Assembly: GCF_029350945.1 (NCBI RefSeq)
Contig: NZ_JARKMS010000001.1
Span: 250,375-314,374 of the forward strand
Reading direction: 5' to 3'
DNA from: Maribacter huludaoensis
GTDB lineage: Bacteria > Bacteroidota > Bacteroidia > Flavobacteriales > Flavobacteriaceae
Length of the DNA stretch: 64,000 nucleotides
Part shown: one piece after another, positions 1-8,892 of the stretch
Layout: every line of letters begins with the position of its first letter
Numbering within the stretch: the first letter of the stretch is position 1
Notes under the pieces: generated by a model
What the model saw: the letters and a program-made list of their open reading frames with translations, nothing else
The model's database searches: none
What the model was told of the DNA's origin: nothing
Made by a program: the position numbers and the translations under genes

Positions 1-78
1 AGATATTTTTTTACTTTGAGCCAATTTCCAAGCAAAAGTATGCTCGCGACCTCCAGATCCTAGAATTAAAATGTTCAT
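1..78 (-). CDS. purD: Phosphoribosylamine-glycine ligase (PurD), N-terminal fragment
   Basis: This is the start of a gene that runs off the left edge. The minus strand from 78 reads M-N-I-L-I-L-G-S-G-G-R-E-H-T-F-A-W-K-L, which is the characteristic N-terminus of glycinamide ribonucleotide synthetase with its GSGGREH motif. PurD carries out the second step of de novo purine synthesis in the cytoplasm. Only 26 codons are visible, so domain content beyond the N-terminal motif cannot be checked. It lies 42 bp downstream of the UDP-glucuronate decarboxylase gene and could share its transcript. Confidence 0.85.
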   Translation of the reverse strand, partial: MNILILGSGGREHTFAWKLAQSKKIS

Positions 79-120
79 TATTTCAATTTTTGCAAACGTA
101 ATGTTTGCCCTTTATATAAA

Positions 121-1098
121 TTATTTTGTAGAGAAATCTCTATGCTCTTTCTTTTGTAAGTCCTCTGGAGACAAGGATTTGAAATAATCGTATACGATTT
201 TTAAACCCTCTGCTCTATGAACCTTTGGCTCCCAACCTAAAATTTCTTTCGCTTTTGTAATATCAGGCTGACGTTGGGTAGGATCATCTTGAGGAAGCGG
301 TTTATAAATTACTTTTTGCTTCGTTCCCGTTAATGCAATAATCTCTTCTGCAAATTCTTTAATAGTGGTTTCGTGGGGATTTCCAATGTTAATGGGATCT
401 GTATAATCACTAAATAATAATCGGTATATTCCTTCTACTTGGTCATCGATATAGCAAAATGAACGACTTTGAGAACCATCTCCAAAAACCGTTAAATCTT
501 CTCCACGTAACGCTTGACCCATAAATGCTGGAACCACTCTACCATCGTTTAAACGCATTCTAGACCCATAGGTATTAAATATGCGAACAATACGAGTATC
601 TAGTCCATGATGTCTATGATAAGCCATTGTAATGGCCTCCATGAAGCGTTTTGCTTCATCATAAACTCCACGTGGTCCTATTGGGCTAACATTACCATAA
701 TACTCCTCGTTTTGTGGATGAACTAAAGGGTCTCCATAAACTTCGGAAGTCGATGCCACCAAAATTCTAGCGTCTTTCTCTTTAGCGAGCCCAAGTAAGT
801 TTAATGTCCCCAGAGAACCTACTTTTAGAGTTTCAATCGGAATCTTCAAATAATCTATTGGACTTGCAGGTGATGCAAAGTGAAGAATATAATCAAGTTT
901 CCCTTCTAAATGAACAAATGTTGAAACATCGTGATGATGAAACTCAAAATGTTCTAATGGAAAAAGATGGGCAATATTCTTTAAATCTCCTGTAATAAGA
1001 TTGTCCATTCCTATAACATGAAAGCCTTCAGCGATAAAACGATCGCATAGGTGAGAGCCTAAAAAGCCCGCAGCACCTGTAATTAGTATTTTTTTCAT
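121..1098 (-). CDS. uxs: UDP-glucuronate decarboxylase (UDP-xylose synthase), SDR family
   Basis: A cytoplasmic NAD-dependent short-chain dehydrogenase/reductase of 325 residues, predicted to convert UDP-glucuronate to UDP-xylose. The Rossmann motif GAAGFLG is at residues 8-14. The family signature [10 protein letters not shown] is at 74-83, the STSEVYGDP segment at 116-124, and the catalytic YxxxK pair is Y146/K150. The string [11 protein letters not shown] is typical of UXS rather than of general epimerases. Length matches soluble bacterial and animal UXS cores. The stop of the wecA-like gene is immediately before this start, so the two are probably co-transcribed. No UDP-glucose dehydrogenase making its substrate is seen here. 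It may serve this locus or another polysaccharide. Confidence 0.88.
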   Translation of the reverse strand: MKKILITGAAGFLGSHLCDRFIAEGFHVIGMDNLITGDLKNIAHLFPLEHFEFHHHDVSTFVHLEGKLDYILHFASPASPIDYLKIPIETLKVGSLGTLNLLGLAKEKDARILVASTSEVYGDPLVHPQNEEYYGNVSPIGPRGVYDEAKRFMEAITMAYHRHHGLDTRIVRIFNTYGSRMRLNDGRVVPAFMGQALRGEDLTVFGDGSQSRSFCYIDDQVEGIYRLLFSDYTDPINIGNPHETTIKEFAEEIIALTGTKQKVIYKPLPQDDPTQRQPDITKAKEILGWEPKVHRAEGLKIVYDYFKSLSPEDLQKKEHRDFSTK

Positions 1099-2277
1099 TT
1101 ACTTAGAATCTAATTCCTCTTTATCTCTTGAAACCTTTAATCTGTTTTTTTTAGGTTTTTCAATACTAGATTTAATCTTACCTACTTTTCTTTTCAATAA
1201 AATCTTTTGTTTTAAGGTTGTGAAATTATAATTATACTTAAAAAACACATACCCCAAAATTATAATAACGGATATCAAAAAAATCACCATCCCCAAATTC
1301 TCGGCCTTACTACCTAAAACTATAAATAACACAACAAAAACTAAGTTAAAGCAACCAATGATAAAACTAGCCTGCTTATGACTTAAACCCCAAAAATCTA
1401 TTAAAACATGATGCGTATGGTTTCTATCTGGTGAAAATGGACCCTTTTTATTCGCTATTCTTATGGTAAAAACTCTTGCAGTATCAAATAATGGTACTAT
1501 TAGAATACTTATTGCAATAAGCGGTGCATTTTCCAATAAAAATGGTAATCCAACATATGCATCGGGTGTTAATGCTAAAAATTTTAATGTTAGAATACTA
1601 ATAATATAACCAACAATAAGCGACCCGGTGTCACCCATAAAAATTTTTCTTTCTGAAGAAATATTAAATCCAAAAAATGCTAAAAGACATGCATTCAACG
1701 AAATACTTAACAATGCAAAAAAATGCTCTCCTGTTGTATAAAAGATAGTTGTGAATATCATTAAAATTACAATACCGACAATAGATGCAAGCCCGTCTAT
1801 ACCGTCAATTAAATTGTAAGAATTAATAATAGTAATCATTATAAAGCCTGCTATAGCAAGATATAAATAATACGGAATTTCAAATATGTTTAAAAATCCA
1901 TTGAACGAATGAATAGTAAAACTTGGATTAACTAAGATAAAAGCTACCGCAAAAACCTGAGCAATTAATTTAGCCCCAGGAGATATTACGATTAAATCAT
2001 CCTTTAAACCAATCATAAACAAAATGGTTAAACCCGGTATAATATAAATTGCCTCATTTAATGTATCTCGTCCGTGAATAAAAAATAAAACGAAGATTAT
2101 AGTATAAAAAAAGGAGACTCCACCCAAAGTTGGCGTTTTAGCATTATGTGAGCTACGTATATTTGGATCATCCATTAATCTTTTGTACTCTACAATTCGA
2201 ATAATTTTAGGAATCGTTAGATAGGTCAAAAGAAAAGACCCTATGAAAATGGCAGATGCAGTTTCTAAAAAATACAA
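1099..2277 (-). CDS. wecA: Undecaprenyl-phosphate GlcNAc-1-phosphate transferase (WecA/TagO type)
   Basis: Polytopic membrane enzyme of 392 residues from the MraY/WecA polyprenyl-phosphate sugar-1-phosphate transferase family. It would start lipid-linked glycan assembly by moving GlcNAc-1-P from UDP-GlcNAc to undecaprenyl phosphate on the inner face of the membrane. Visible family motifs are the Asp pair D93-D94 in LKDD, NLIDGIDGLA at 155-164, MGDTGS at 214-219 and the cytoplasmic RNHTHH at 285-290. About ten hydrophobic segments are evident, followed by a lysine-rich C-terminal tail. It lies 17 bp downstream of wecG. The sugar (GlcNAc rather than another HexNAc) is inferred from the family and from the neighbouring ECA-type genes. 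Confidence 0.88.
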   Translation of the reverse strand: MYFLETASAIFIGSFLLTYLTIPKIIRIVEYKRLMDDPNIRSSHNAKTPTLGGVSFFYTIIFVLFFIHGRDTLNEAIYIIPGLTILFMIGLKDDLIVISPGAKLIAQVFAVAFILVNPSFTIHSFNGFLNIFEIPYYLYLAIAGFIMITIINSYNLIDGIDGLASIVGIVILMIFTTIFYTTGEHFFALLSISLNACLLAFFGFNISSERKIFMGDTGSLIVGYIISILTLKFLALTPDAYVGLPFLLENAPLIAISILIVPLFDTARVFTIRIANKKGPFSPDRNHTHHVLIDFWGLSHKQASFIIGCFNLVFVVLFIVLGSKAENLGMVIFLISVIIILGYVFFKYNYNFTTLKQKILLKRKVGKIKSSIEKPKKNRLKVSRDKEELDSK

Positions 2278-2294
2278 ATTTTAGTTTTTAATTA

Positions 2295-2999
2295 TTAATA
2301 CTTTTTATCAAATAGAATTTTAAAAAAAAACTTTACTAAGCTAGTTTGTCTTGAAAATCTTGTAGGTTCTTTTAAAAGTCTATACAACCACTCCAATCCT
2401 AAATTAATAAAAATTTTAGGAGCTCTCTTTTTTACACCTGAATATACATCAAAACTTCCTCCAAGACCCATATATAATGCATTATATTCTTTAAGAAAAT
2501 CACGCATTAAAAATTCTTGCTTTGGACTACCCATGGCAATGAAAATAACGTCCGGTTTTTTTTTATGGAATTCATTTAATAAAACCCTATCATCACCAGG
2601 TTTAAGATAACCATTTCTAAACCCTACGATATTAATATTTCTGTAATCCTTTTTTAATTTTTTTATCGTCTTTTGAATAACCTCTTCACTTGCACCTATC
2701 AAATAAAAAGATTTTGACTCTGAAAAATTTTCAATAATATCTAACCAAAATTCAGCACCGGCGATTTTTATACTTTGAATTCCTTTTCTTTTCAATGCTA
2801 AAACCGCACCCACACCGTCTGGGTAACCAATATTTTCATTTATAATAGCATTTAATTCTTCATCGTTTTTAATCAGTTTCTCTGCATTGAGCGCTATTAA
2901 TATTCGATTTTGATTAGTGATGTAACCCAAAAATTCTTCCTTAGACTTAAAGGCATGAATTCTTTTGCTATTTATTACTTGACATTTAATTTCTTGCAC
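2295..2999 (-). CDS. wecG: WecG/TagA/CpsF family glycosyltransferase (GT26), probable ManNAcA transferase
   Basis: A 234-residue GT26 enzyme. In E. coli WecG adds ManNAcA to undecaprenyl-PP-GlcNAc to make ECA lipid II. Family motifs are present: YPDG at 59-62, the IGASEEV segment near 101, AMGSPKQE at 155-162, GGSFDVYSG at 180-188 and the basic, aromatic C-terminus GLEWLYRLLKEPTRF that in TagA-like enzymes docks to the membrane. The start overlaps the end of the upstream GT4 gene by 14 bp, which suggests translational coupling. Neighbouring wecB and wecC would make UDP-ManNAcA, which supports ManNAcA as donor. The GT26 family also includes ManNAc transferases, so donor identity is an inference. 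Confidence 0.85.
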   Translation of the reverse strand: MQEIKCQVINSKRIHAFKSKEEFLGYITNQNRILIALNAEKLIKNDEELNAIINENIGYPDGVGAVLALKRKGIQSIKIAGAEFWLDIIENFSESKSFYLIGASEEVIQKTIKKLKKDYRNINIVGFRNGYLKPGDDRVLLNEFHKKKPDVIFIAMGSPKQEFLMRDFLKEYNALYMGLGGSFDVYSGVKKRAPKIFINLGLEWLYRLLKEPTRFSRQTSLVKFFFKILFDKKY

Positions 3000-4194
3000 T
3001 TAGTAAAGAGTTATAGATGTTTTGGTATTTAATTGCATTTGTTATCCAACTTTTCTCAGTATTAACATAATTAAGCCCTTTTGATTTAAAAAGCTCTTTT
3101 TGCTTGTCGCCTAATTTTACAACATTTATCATTGTTTCAACCAAAGATTTTTTGTCACCTGCCTTAAATAAAAATCCATTTTCATTATGAGATATCAATT
3201 CTTTGATTCCTCCTACGTCACTACCTATAACAAGTTTTTCATAAGCCATGGCTTCTAAAGGTTTTAATGGCGTTACCGAATCTGTTAGTTTGTTCTTATA
3301 TCTTGGATTAACAATAATATCTATCGAAGAAAAAGCTTGATTAACTTCATTTGGGTCTATAGATCCGAAAAATGTAACCCCTTTTACTTCGCTTGCTAAT
3401 TTTTTTATTGAACTACTTTCAATTCCTGAACCGTAAATTAATAGTTTAGTTTCAGGATAAGCAGAATGTACCTTTTTAAAAGCTTCAATCAAAAAATCAA
3501 TTCCCTCATGGGGTGTTAATGTACCAATGTACCCAAAATTCTTTCTGTTTTGAGTATTGACAATTATATTATTTGACTTTAATCGATCAATTAAAGTAAC
3601 GTTAACTGCATTTTTTATTACCTTAATTTTATCTCTTGAAATACCATTGAGCACTAATTCTTCCTTAAGGTTGTCATTAATTGCAATAACTACAGAAACC
3701 TTTTTCATTACAAACAATTCTATTTGAAATAGTAATTTTTCAACAAGAATCTTTAACCTATTCTTTTTTAAATTAGCTTTACTAAGCATCCACAAAGATC
3801 TTACCTCATAAACTACAGGCTTCTTAAACTTCCAACCGTAATATATGGCCGGTAAACCACAAAAAAACATTGCATGAGCATGCAGAATTTCAGGCTTTTC
3901 AGAAATTATTAGTCTTTTTAATTTAATAGAAAAAGGTATAATTTTAAAGAAACGAGAAATTCTTTTGAGTAACCCTTTAGGACTATCTGATATGGTGTTT
4001 TCATTGTGAATAGATGTTCTGATATAAGTAATACCATCTATAAATTCTACCTTATCTGTACCGTTCTGAAAAGGTGATGTTACAGCAATTACATCAAGAC
4101 CAATTTCTTTTTGTGACATTAAAATATCTCTACTACGTATACTTGAACCCGAAATCTGCGGTAAGGACTGATACAGAATATGTAAAATTTTCAT
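2986..4194 (-). CDS. Glycosyltransferase family 4
   Basis: A 402-residue GT-B retaining glycosyltransferase of the GT4 group. The N-terminus MKILHILYQSLPQISGSSIR is a typical glycine/serine-rich donor-side loop. The C-terminal half carries NFGYIGTLTPHEGIDFLIEA and the EAMAYEKLVIGSDVGGIKE segment with the E-x7-E type nucleotide-sugar binding motif. No signal peptide or full membrane span is seen. It is the first gene of the GT4-wecG-wecA-uxs unit, behind a TANNTTTG promoter element. In an ECA-type pathway the three core sugars need only WecA, WecG and WecF. This enzyme therefore probably adds a fourth residue, possibly rhamnose given rmlC and rmlD. The sugar is not determinable from sequence. 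Confidence 0.85.
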   Translation of the reverse strand: MKILHILYQSLPQISGSSIRSRDILMSQKEIGLDVIAVTSPFQNGTDKVEFIDGITYIRTSIHNENTISDSPKGLLKRISRFFKIIPFSIKLKRLIISEKPEILHAHAMFFCGLPAIYYGWKFKKPVVYEVRSLWMLSKANLKKNRLKILVEKLLFQIELFVMKKVSVVIAINDNLKEELVLNGISRDKIKVIKNAVNVTLIDRLKSNNIIVNTQNRKNFGYIGTLTPHEGIDFLIEAFKKVHSAYPETKLLIYGSGIESSSIKKLASEVKGVTFFGSIDPNEVNQAFSSIDIIVNPRYKNKLTDSVTPLKPLEAMAYEKLVIGSDVGGIKELISHNENGFLFKAGDKKSLVETMINVVKLGDKQKELFKSKGLNYVNTEKSWITNAIKYQNIYNSLLSARN

Positions 4195-4212
4195 CTAAAA
4201 TGATATTATCCT

Positions 4213-4220
4213 CAAAAGTA
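4213..4220 (-). promoter_or_regulatory. Bacteroidota -7 element for the GT4-wecG-wecA-uxs unit
   Basis: Minus-strand TACTTTTG matches the TANNTTTG consensus of Bacteroidota housekeeping promoters. If its last G lies near -4, transcription would start about 15 bp before the ATG at 4194. A convincing -33 TTTG is not seen. Confidence 0.5.
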
Positions 4221-4251
4221 CAGTATTTTTAATGCTTTAAAAAGGTTGCCA

Positions 4252-5478
4252 ATGTTTAAGAACGCCACAAAAGAAAATATTTTATACTTATTGTTTTTTG
4301 CGTCTTTAATTTTATTTGATAACGATATCAATAGCAAAGTTTTAATTGGTATAGGTGTTATTTTACTATTTAACCTTACTAAAGAGAACTTAGTTCACAC
4401 AATTAAACTACATTACCCTCTGCTACTATTTTTTGGATGGAATATCATTAGTTTATTATACACTTCAGAACAAAAAAATGGAATTAAGGAAATAGAAGGC
4501 TTGCTAATTATACCAGCTGCGTTATTGATATTTTCATCACTAGCCGGAAAACGAACTACCTTAATAAGTATCGGCATTATGTACATTTTGGTTGTCTTAG
4601 TGGCAACTTTGTTTTCTCATAGCCAAGTTATGCTAGCATTTGTTGAGAACAATGAAACTTCTTATAAACATTTCTTTAATTTAAATTACTCATACAAAGC
4701 ACTGGCAAACACTATAAATCTCCATCCCACTTATTATGCCTTGTACATATTAACTGCAATTATTTTTGTGTTACATTTTATAAAAGAAAAAACGGTCTCG
4801 AATTTTCAAAAGCTACTATTACTTTTAATATTTATTTATTTCTCCCTTTTTATAGTACAACTGTCATCAAGAATGGCAATTGTAATTTTATACTTGGTTA
4901 CATTATTTAACCTTGTACAATATATTATTAAGCAGAAAAAAATAATAAAAGGATTATCCTTACTAGTTTTGTTTCATTTCCTTGCCTTTATCTTGATTAT
5001 GAATATTGGAGTTACTAAATATAGATTTCAACATTTATTAGGCTTTACGTACTATACCGGTTATACCGTAAATGACTCTAACCATAAAATAAAATTATGG
5101 ACTGCAGCAATTAATGCTAATCAAAATATATTGTTAGGAAATGGTATTGGTGACGTACAAACATCACTTAATGAACAATATGAAAAGGCGGGCTTAAAAA
5201 CACCTTTAACACTAAAGTATAATAGCCACAACCAATACATACAATATTATGTGGGCTTGGGCATTTTAGGTCTTTCAGTTTTTATATACCTTTTGTTTTA
5301 TTATACAAAACTATTTATAATAACAAAAAACTCCATTGGCTTACAATTTATACTGGTAGTAGCAATACTTAGTTTTACAGAATGCCTTTGGAATCGTCAC
5401 AACGGTATCGTTTTTATTGCATTTATGATTATGCTATTAGAACTAAAGGGTAGAAATAAACCAATAGCGATTACATAA
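4252..5478 (+). CDS. O-antigen ligase/polymerase family membrane protein (WaaL/Wzy-like)
   Basis: A 408-residue polytopic inner-membrane protein with roughly ten to twelve hydrophobic segments. The large periplasmic loop carries LGNGIGDVQ followed by SHNQYIQYYVGLGILGL. That H-N-x-Y and glycine pattern is seen in the O-antigen ligase domain family. Such proteins transfer or polymerise undecaprenyl-linked glycans on the periplasmic side. The ATG at 4252 was chosen over a TTG six bases upstream, and an AGG lies a few bases before it. It is the only gene of the polysaccharide region on the plus strand, divergent from the GT4 unit and convergent with the broken lipoprotein gene. Because a separate Wzy-like gene is at 6356-7606, this one may be the ligase. 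Ligase and polymerase cannot be reliably separated by eye. Confidence 0.75.
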   Translation: MFKNATKENILYLLFFASLILFDNDINSKVLIGIGVILLFNLTKENLVHTIKLHYPLLLFFGWNIISLLYTSEQKNGIKEIEGLLIIPAALLIFSSLAGKRTTLISIGIMYILVVLVATLFSHSQVMLAFVENNETSYKHFFNLNYSYKALANTINLHPTYYALYILTAIIFVLHFIKEKTVSNFQKLLLLLIFIYFSLFIVQLSSRMAIVILYLVTLFNLVQYIIKQKKIIKGLSLLVLFHFLAFILIMNIGVTKYRFQHLLGFTYYTGYTVNDSNHKIKLWTAAINANQNILLGNGIGDVQTSLNEQYEKAGLKTPLTLKYNSHNQYIQYYVGLGILGLSVFIYLLFYYTKLFIITKNSIGLQFILVVAILSFTECLWNRHNGIVFIAFMIMLLELKGRNKPIAIT

Positions 5479-5512
5479 CAATTTTAAAGATTTCCTAAAA
5501 AATATTGATAGG

Positions 5513-6157
5513 CTAAAAACTACGAACTGCCTTAACTTTATATTTTGAATACTTATACTCACCAGTATATCTCATATGCCAACATGCTTTTTCAGGATGA
5601 TCACCCCCGCAACTATCACTATAAGCATAAGCTGCAGTAGCGAAATCTGAACCATCTTGACTAGAAGACCAATAAATGGCATTTTGGTCAATATAATCAC
5701 TATCTGCATCCATATAAGATACCTCACTAAAACTTGGCAGGTACCAATCATCATAAACAACGCCGTTATACTCTATACTGTATTCATCACACAATCTTGC
5801 AGCAATATCTATTTCATCACAAGCATTAAGTATTGCTTCTGTGTCAGCTTTACCAAAGCCTAATCCACCCCATGCTTGTACTTCTGAAATTTCTAGGCAA
5901 TTATTTTCATCTTGCTCACTACAACAACCCCACGATACTTCTGATTCTCCTTTGCTAGTTTATAAATCTTCAAAAGACACAATTAACCCATGCGTTTCTC
6001 CTGGAATATAACCAACATCTCCTTCTTGAAAGACATAAAAAACGATTCCACCCTGGTATTCATCGTTATATTTTATGACATCATCTTTGCTACAACTGGT
6101 TAAAAATATACCTGTTAAAATCACAAATAACTGAAATACTCTTTTTTTCTTAATCAT
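5513..6157 (-). pseudogene. Lipoprotein with DUF1566/Lcl-like domain, interrupted by one in-frame TAA
   Basis: One reading frame of 214 codons broken by a single TAA at 5960-5962 (codon 66). The first part encodes a lipoprotein signal peptide with lipobox LTSC and the segment YQGGIVFYVF followed by PGETHGLIVS. After the stop the same frame continues with SWGCC, AWGGLGFGKADTEAIL and DDWYLPSFSEV, then YWSSSQ and the ending YKVKAVRSF. These GGIVFYV, DWYLPS, WSSSQ and VRxF elements are typical of DUF1566-type (Lcl C-terminal) domains. The continuity of the domain across the stop shows that the intact gene was one protein. It lies downstream of wzy after a gap of about 200 bp. A recent nonsense mutation, a sequencing error or readthrough are possible. 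Confidence 0.8.
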
Positions 6158-6355
6158 AATAAAAAGGTAATTTGTTACCTTAAACTTCTCAACTATAGTA
6201 ATTATTGTTTCTCAGCTTTACTATATTCAGCATTAACAAACCCAAAACCTGTGAGAACTAATAATATAAATAGAAATTTAGTTGGATAAAAACAAAGAGC
6301 TAGATGTTTATAGTGACATAATTTTTTTGATAGTTAAAATATGAATTAAAAAGTG

Positions 6356-7606
6356 TTAAGTACTTAAAAGTTCATCTTTATGTGTTGTCTTAAACCCTAA
6401 TAGAAGAATAAGCAAAAACAAAAAACTACTTTGATACATATACGAAGTAGTGAGCCCTATTAAAAGAAAATAAGTAATCACTAAGATTTTGAATCGTTTG
6501 TTTGTCCTGGTTTTATTAATAAAATAAAAAAGGCAAATAAATAGTAAAATTAATCCAAATCCGTATTTGACATACAATGTTAAATATATATTATCCATAT
6601 AAATATTAAAATTATCAATATTGGGTCGGTATGCAAACCAGGGAATAAAAAACGTTTCACCAATACCTTTTCCAACAAGATAGTTGTACCAAGAAAAATC
6701 AGCAAGTTTTATAAAGAAAGGTGAGAATCGCTTTTCTGCGAGCTCAGTTAACAATAATTCAATATCTAAAAGTGATACTACACGAGCCCTAAGGGTTTCG
6801 TTTAAGCTTAATGTTCCTACAACTAAACCAAATAGCCCAAGCACTAAAACAAGCGCTTTTTTAATAAATGAAACTGGGTTAGACAATGATAAAAATGTGT
6901 TAATTATAAAACACAGAAAAATAACTAAAAGTAACGTTCTATTGCCTGAGATAAAAATTGGTATAAAAATATAAAGGAACTCTAATAAAGTAACTTTTTT
7001 ATTAGTAGCTAATTTGGCCAATAAATAAAATAATGCATAAAATATTCCTACTGAAGCATACCTCATTCCTGATTTTTGATAAAATGGGTCTTCCGTTGCA
7101 GTTGACAGAAGGTTAGTATTACTCACCAAAAGAAAGAAGAAAATTGTTACAATACAGTTCCAGATCAACACTTTTTTACTAAACTTTCCGTCCCAATCTA
7201 TTTGTTTATTTTTTACTAAATCTTGAAGTATAAAACCAACAATTAAAAAACCGATAGGCTTGGCATCTTTCAAAATATTTATAACCGAAATACCAGCTGT
7301 GTTAAAAAAGAAACCAAGAGTTAAATAGAATAAAAAAAAGCAAAGCAAAACAACCGTAACGGTTATAGCATTTTTGCTGATTTTATTTTTATAATAGTAG
7401 TTAAATACCGCCATGGAGGTTGGAACAGCAATAAACCCGTAGTATACAATTATTTGAAACTTGGTATGAAATTGAGTGAAAACAGAACTTAGGGGTAGTA
7501 ATAAAGTAAGAATTATAAAATATTTGATACTTCTAGTTTTCCAGAAAAATCCCCCTAAAGCAAAATACAGCATTAACAGAAGCGAAAAAACTATTGTTGA
7601 TATCAT
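6356..7606 (-). CDS. wzy: O-antigen polymerase-like membrane protein (Wzy)
   Basis: A 416-residue polytopic membrane protein, hydrophobic throughout. It has a central SGNRTLLLVIFL segment and a large C-terminal periplasmic loop with LVGKGIGETFFIPWF and DNIYLTLYVKYGFG, the pattern of Wzy polymerases, which join lipid-linked repeat units at the periplasmic face. I chose the ATG at 7606, 11 bp after the wzx stop, because translation from there begins with the hydrophobic MISTIVFSLLLMLYF; a start at 7648 inside wzx is also possible. Position directly after wzx and wecF matches the E. coli order wzxE-wecF-wzyE. Wzy proteins diverge too much for repeat-unit specificity to be read. Confidence 0.78.
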   Translation of the reverse strand: MISTIVFSLLLMLYFALGGFFWKTRSIKYFIILTLLLPLSSVFTQFHTKFQIIVYYGFIAVPTSMAVFNYYYKNKISKNAITVTVVLLCFFLFYLTLGFFFNTAGISVINILKDAKPIGFLIVGFILQDLVKNKQIDWDGKFSKKVLIWNCIVTIFFFLLVSNTNLLSTATEDPFYQKSGMRYASVGIFYALFYLLAKLATNKKVTLLEFLYIFIPIFISGNRTLLLVIFLCFIINTFLSLSNPVSFIKKALVLVLGLFGLVVGTLSLNETLRARVVSLLDIELLLTELAEKRFSPFFIKLADFSWYNYLVGKGIGETFFIPWFAYRPNIDNFNIYMDNIYLTLYVKYGFGLILLFICLFYFINKTRTNKRFKILVITYFLLIGLTTSYMYQSSFLFLLILLLGFKTTHKDELLST

Positions 7607-7617
7607 AAATGAAACAT

Positions 7618-8892
7618 CTATTTTAAGGCGGGTTTTACAATAGCCCAAAGATATTCTTTAAAAGTAGCTCCTGTCATTTTATGCACTAACAACTTCCAAC
7701 TAGGGTAGAATAATAGAAGCATTGCCATACTTAATGCCCAAGCTACCTCATTAATACCAAGGTTTGAACCTGAATATATGAAAATTGGTAATATAAGCAG
7801 TGTTAAACAGTTCCAATAGAATTCTAAACTTGTCTTTCCGGTCGCAACTATTAATGACCCTATTGGATTACCTATAGCCCTAAATATCATATAAATTGAT
7901 AAAATTTGTACTAAAGATGTTAGTGATTCAAAATCGTTTCCATAAAAAATTTGCACTATGTACTTTGCTGCAAGAATAGTTATAGAGTAAACAAGAATAT
8001 TTACTTTCGCAACAATACTCACTAAGCGTAAATAGTTTTTTTTAAGTTCCTCTTTTTTGTTTTGAAATTTAGCTAAAGCCGGTGAAGCTACTTTTGATAA
8101 AATAGGGTTTATAATTTGTGCTGGTCTAGATACCAGTTGTTTAGCCAAACTATAACCACCTAAAATATCTTGACTAAAAAATTTACCTATTATTAAAATA
8201 TCTAAATCTCTGTTGAAATAATTAACGACCTGACCGCCAACCTGGTATATTCCAATTTTTAAAAAAGGTTCAGTTTCTTTGTAATTAAAATGAAGAAGTA
8301 ATCCATACTTTTTTAACCCATAAATAAAATACATCAAATTTTGTAAACTATATTGAAGCAAGGCCGAATATACCAATGTGTATACACCGTAATCATTTAT
8401 CGCTAAATATATTGCGAAGCATAACGATATAACAGCTGCTATAATTTCAAAAATAGTAATTGCTTTAAATTTTAAATGTTTGGACTCAATAGTTTTAAAT
8501 ATTCTACCTATAGCAGATATTAAAAGGTTTAAGCCTAATAATGGAATTAAAATATTTAATTGAGATTCTTCATAAAACAAAGATACTAAAGGTGTTAACC
8601 CGCAAAGTAGTATGTAAAGAATTATACTAAACCCAATGTTAAGCCAATACAAACTGGCGTACTGCTTATCTGTAATGTTTTGCTTGTGTAGAATTGCAGA
8701 AGTTAACCCCATGTCATTGAACAGATTCATAAAACCCATAACAAAGGTTACAAGTGCCATTAATCCAAAATCTGCTTTATCTAAAAAGCGTGCCAAAATA
8801 GATAGTTTTAATATCGCAACCACGGCAATTATAATGGTTCCTAAACTTGTCCATTTTATTCCAGAAACAACACCCTTTTTAATTTCATTCAT
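7618..8892 (-). CDS. wzx: Polysaccharide flippase, MOP superfamily (Wzx/WzxC-like)
   Basis: A 424-residue membrane protein with the classic flippase N-terminus, a helix ending GIKWTSLGTIIIAVVAILKL, followed by ARFLDKADFGLMALV. This is the pattern of the polysaccharide_synt_3 (WzxC-like) group. About twelve hydrophobic helices are evident. It would flip the undecaprenyl-PP-linked repeat unit to the periplasm for Wzy. It is somewhat shorter than typical WzxC proteins of about 480 residues, but the reading frame is intact. The start overlaps the end of wecF by 8 bp. Confidence 0.87.
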   Translation of the reverse strand: MNEIKKGVVSGIKWTSLGTIIIAVVAILKLSILARFLDKADFGLMALVTFVMGFMNLFNDMGLTSAILHKQNITDKQYASLYWLNIGFSIILYILLCGLTPLVSLFYEESQLNILIPLLGLNLLISAIGRIFKTIESKHLKFKAITIFEIIAAVISLCFAIYLAINDYGVYTLVYSALLQYSLQNLMYFIYGLKKYGLLLHFNYKETEPFLKIGIYQVGGQVVNYFNRDLDILIIGKFFSQDILGGYSLAKQLVSRPAQIINPILSKVASPALAKFQNKKEELKKNYLRLVSIVAKVNILVYSITILAAKYIVQIFYGNDFESLTSLVQILSIYMIFRAIGNPIGSLIVATGKTSLEFYWNCLTLLILPIFIYSGSNLGINEVAWALSMAMLLLFYPSWKLLVHKMTGATFKEYLWAIVKPALK

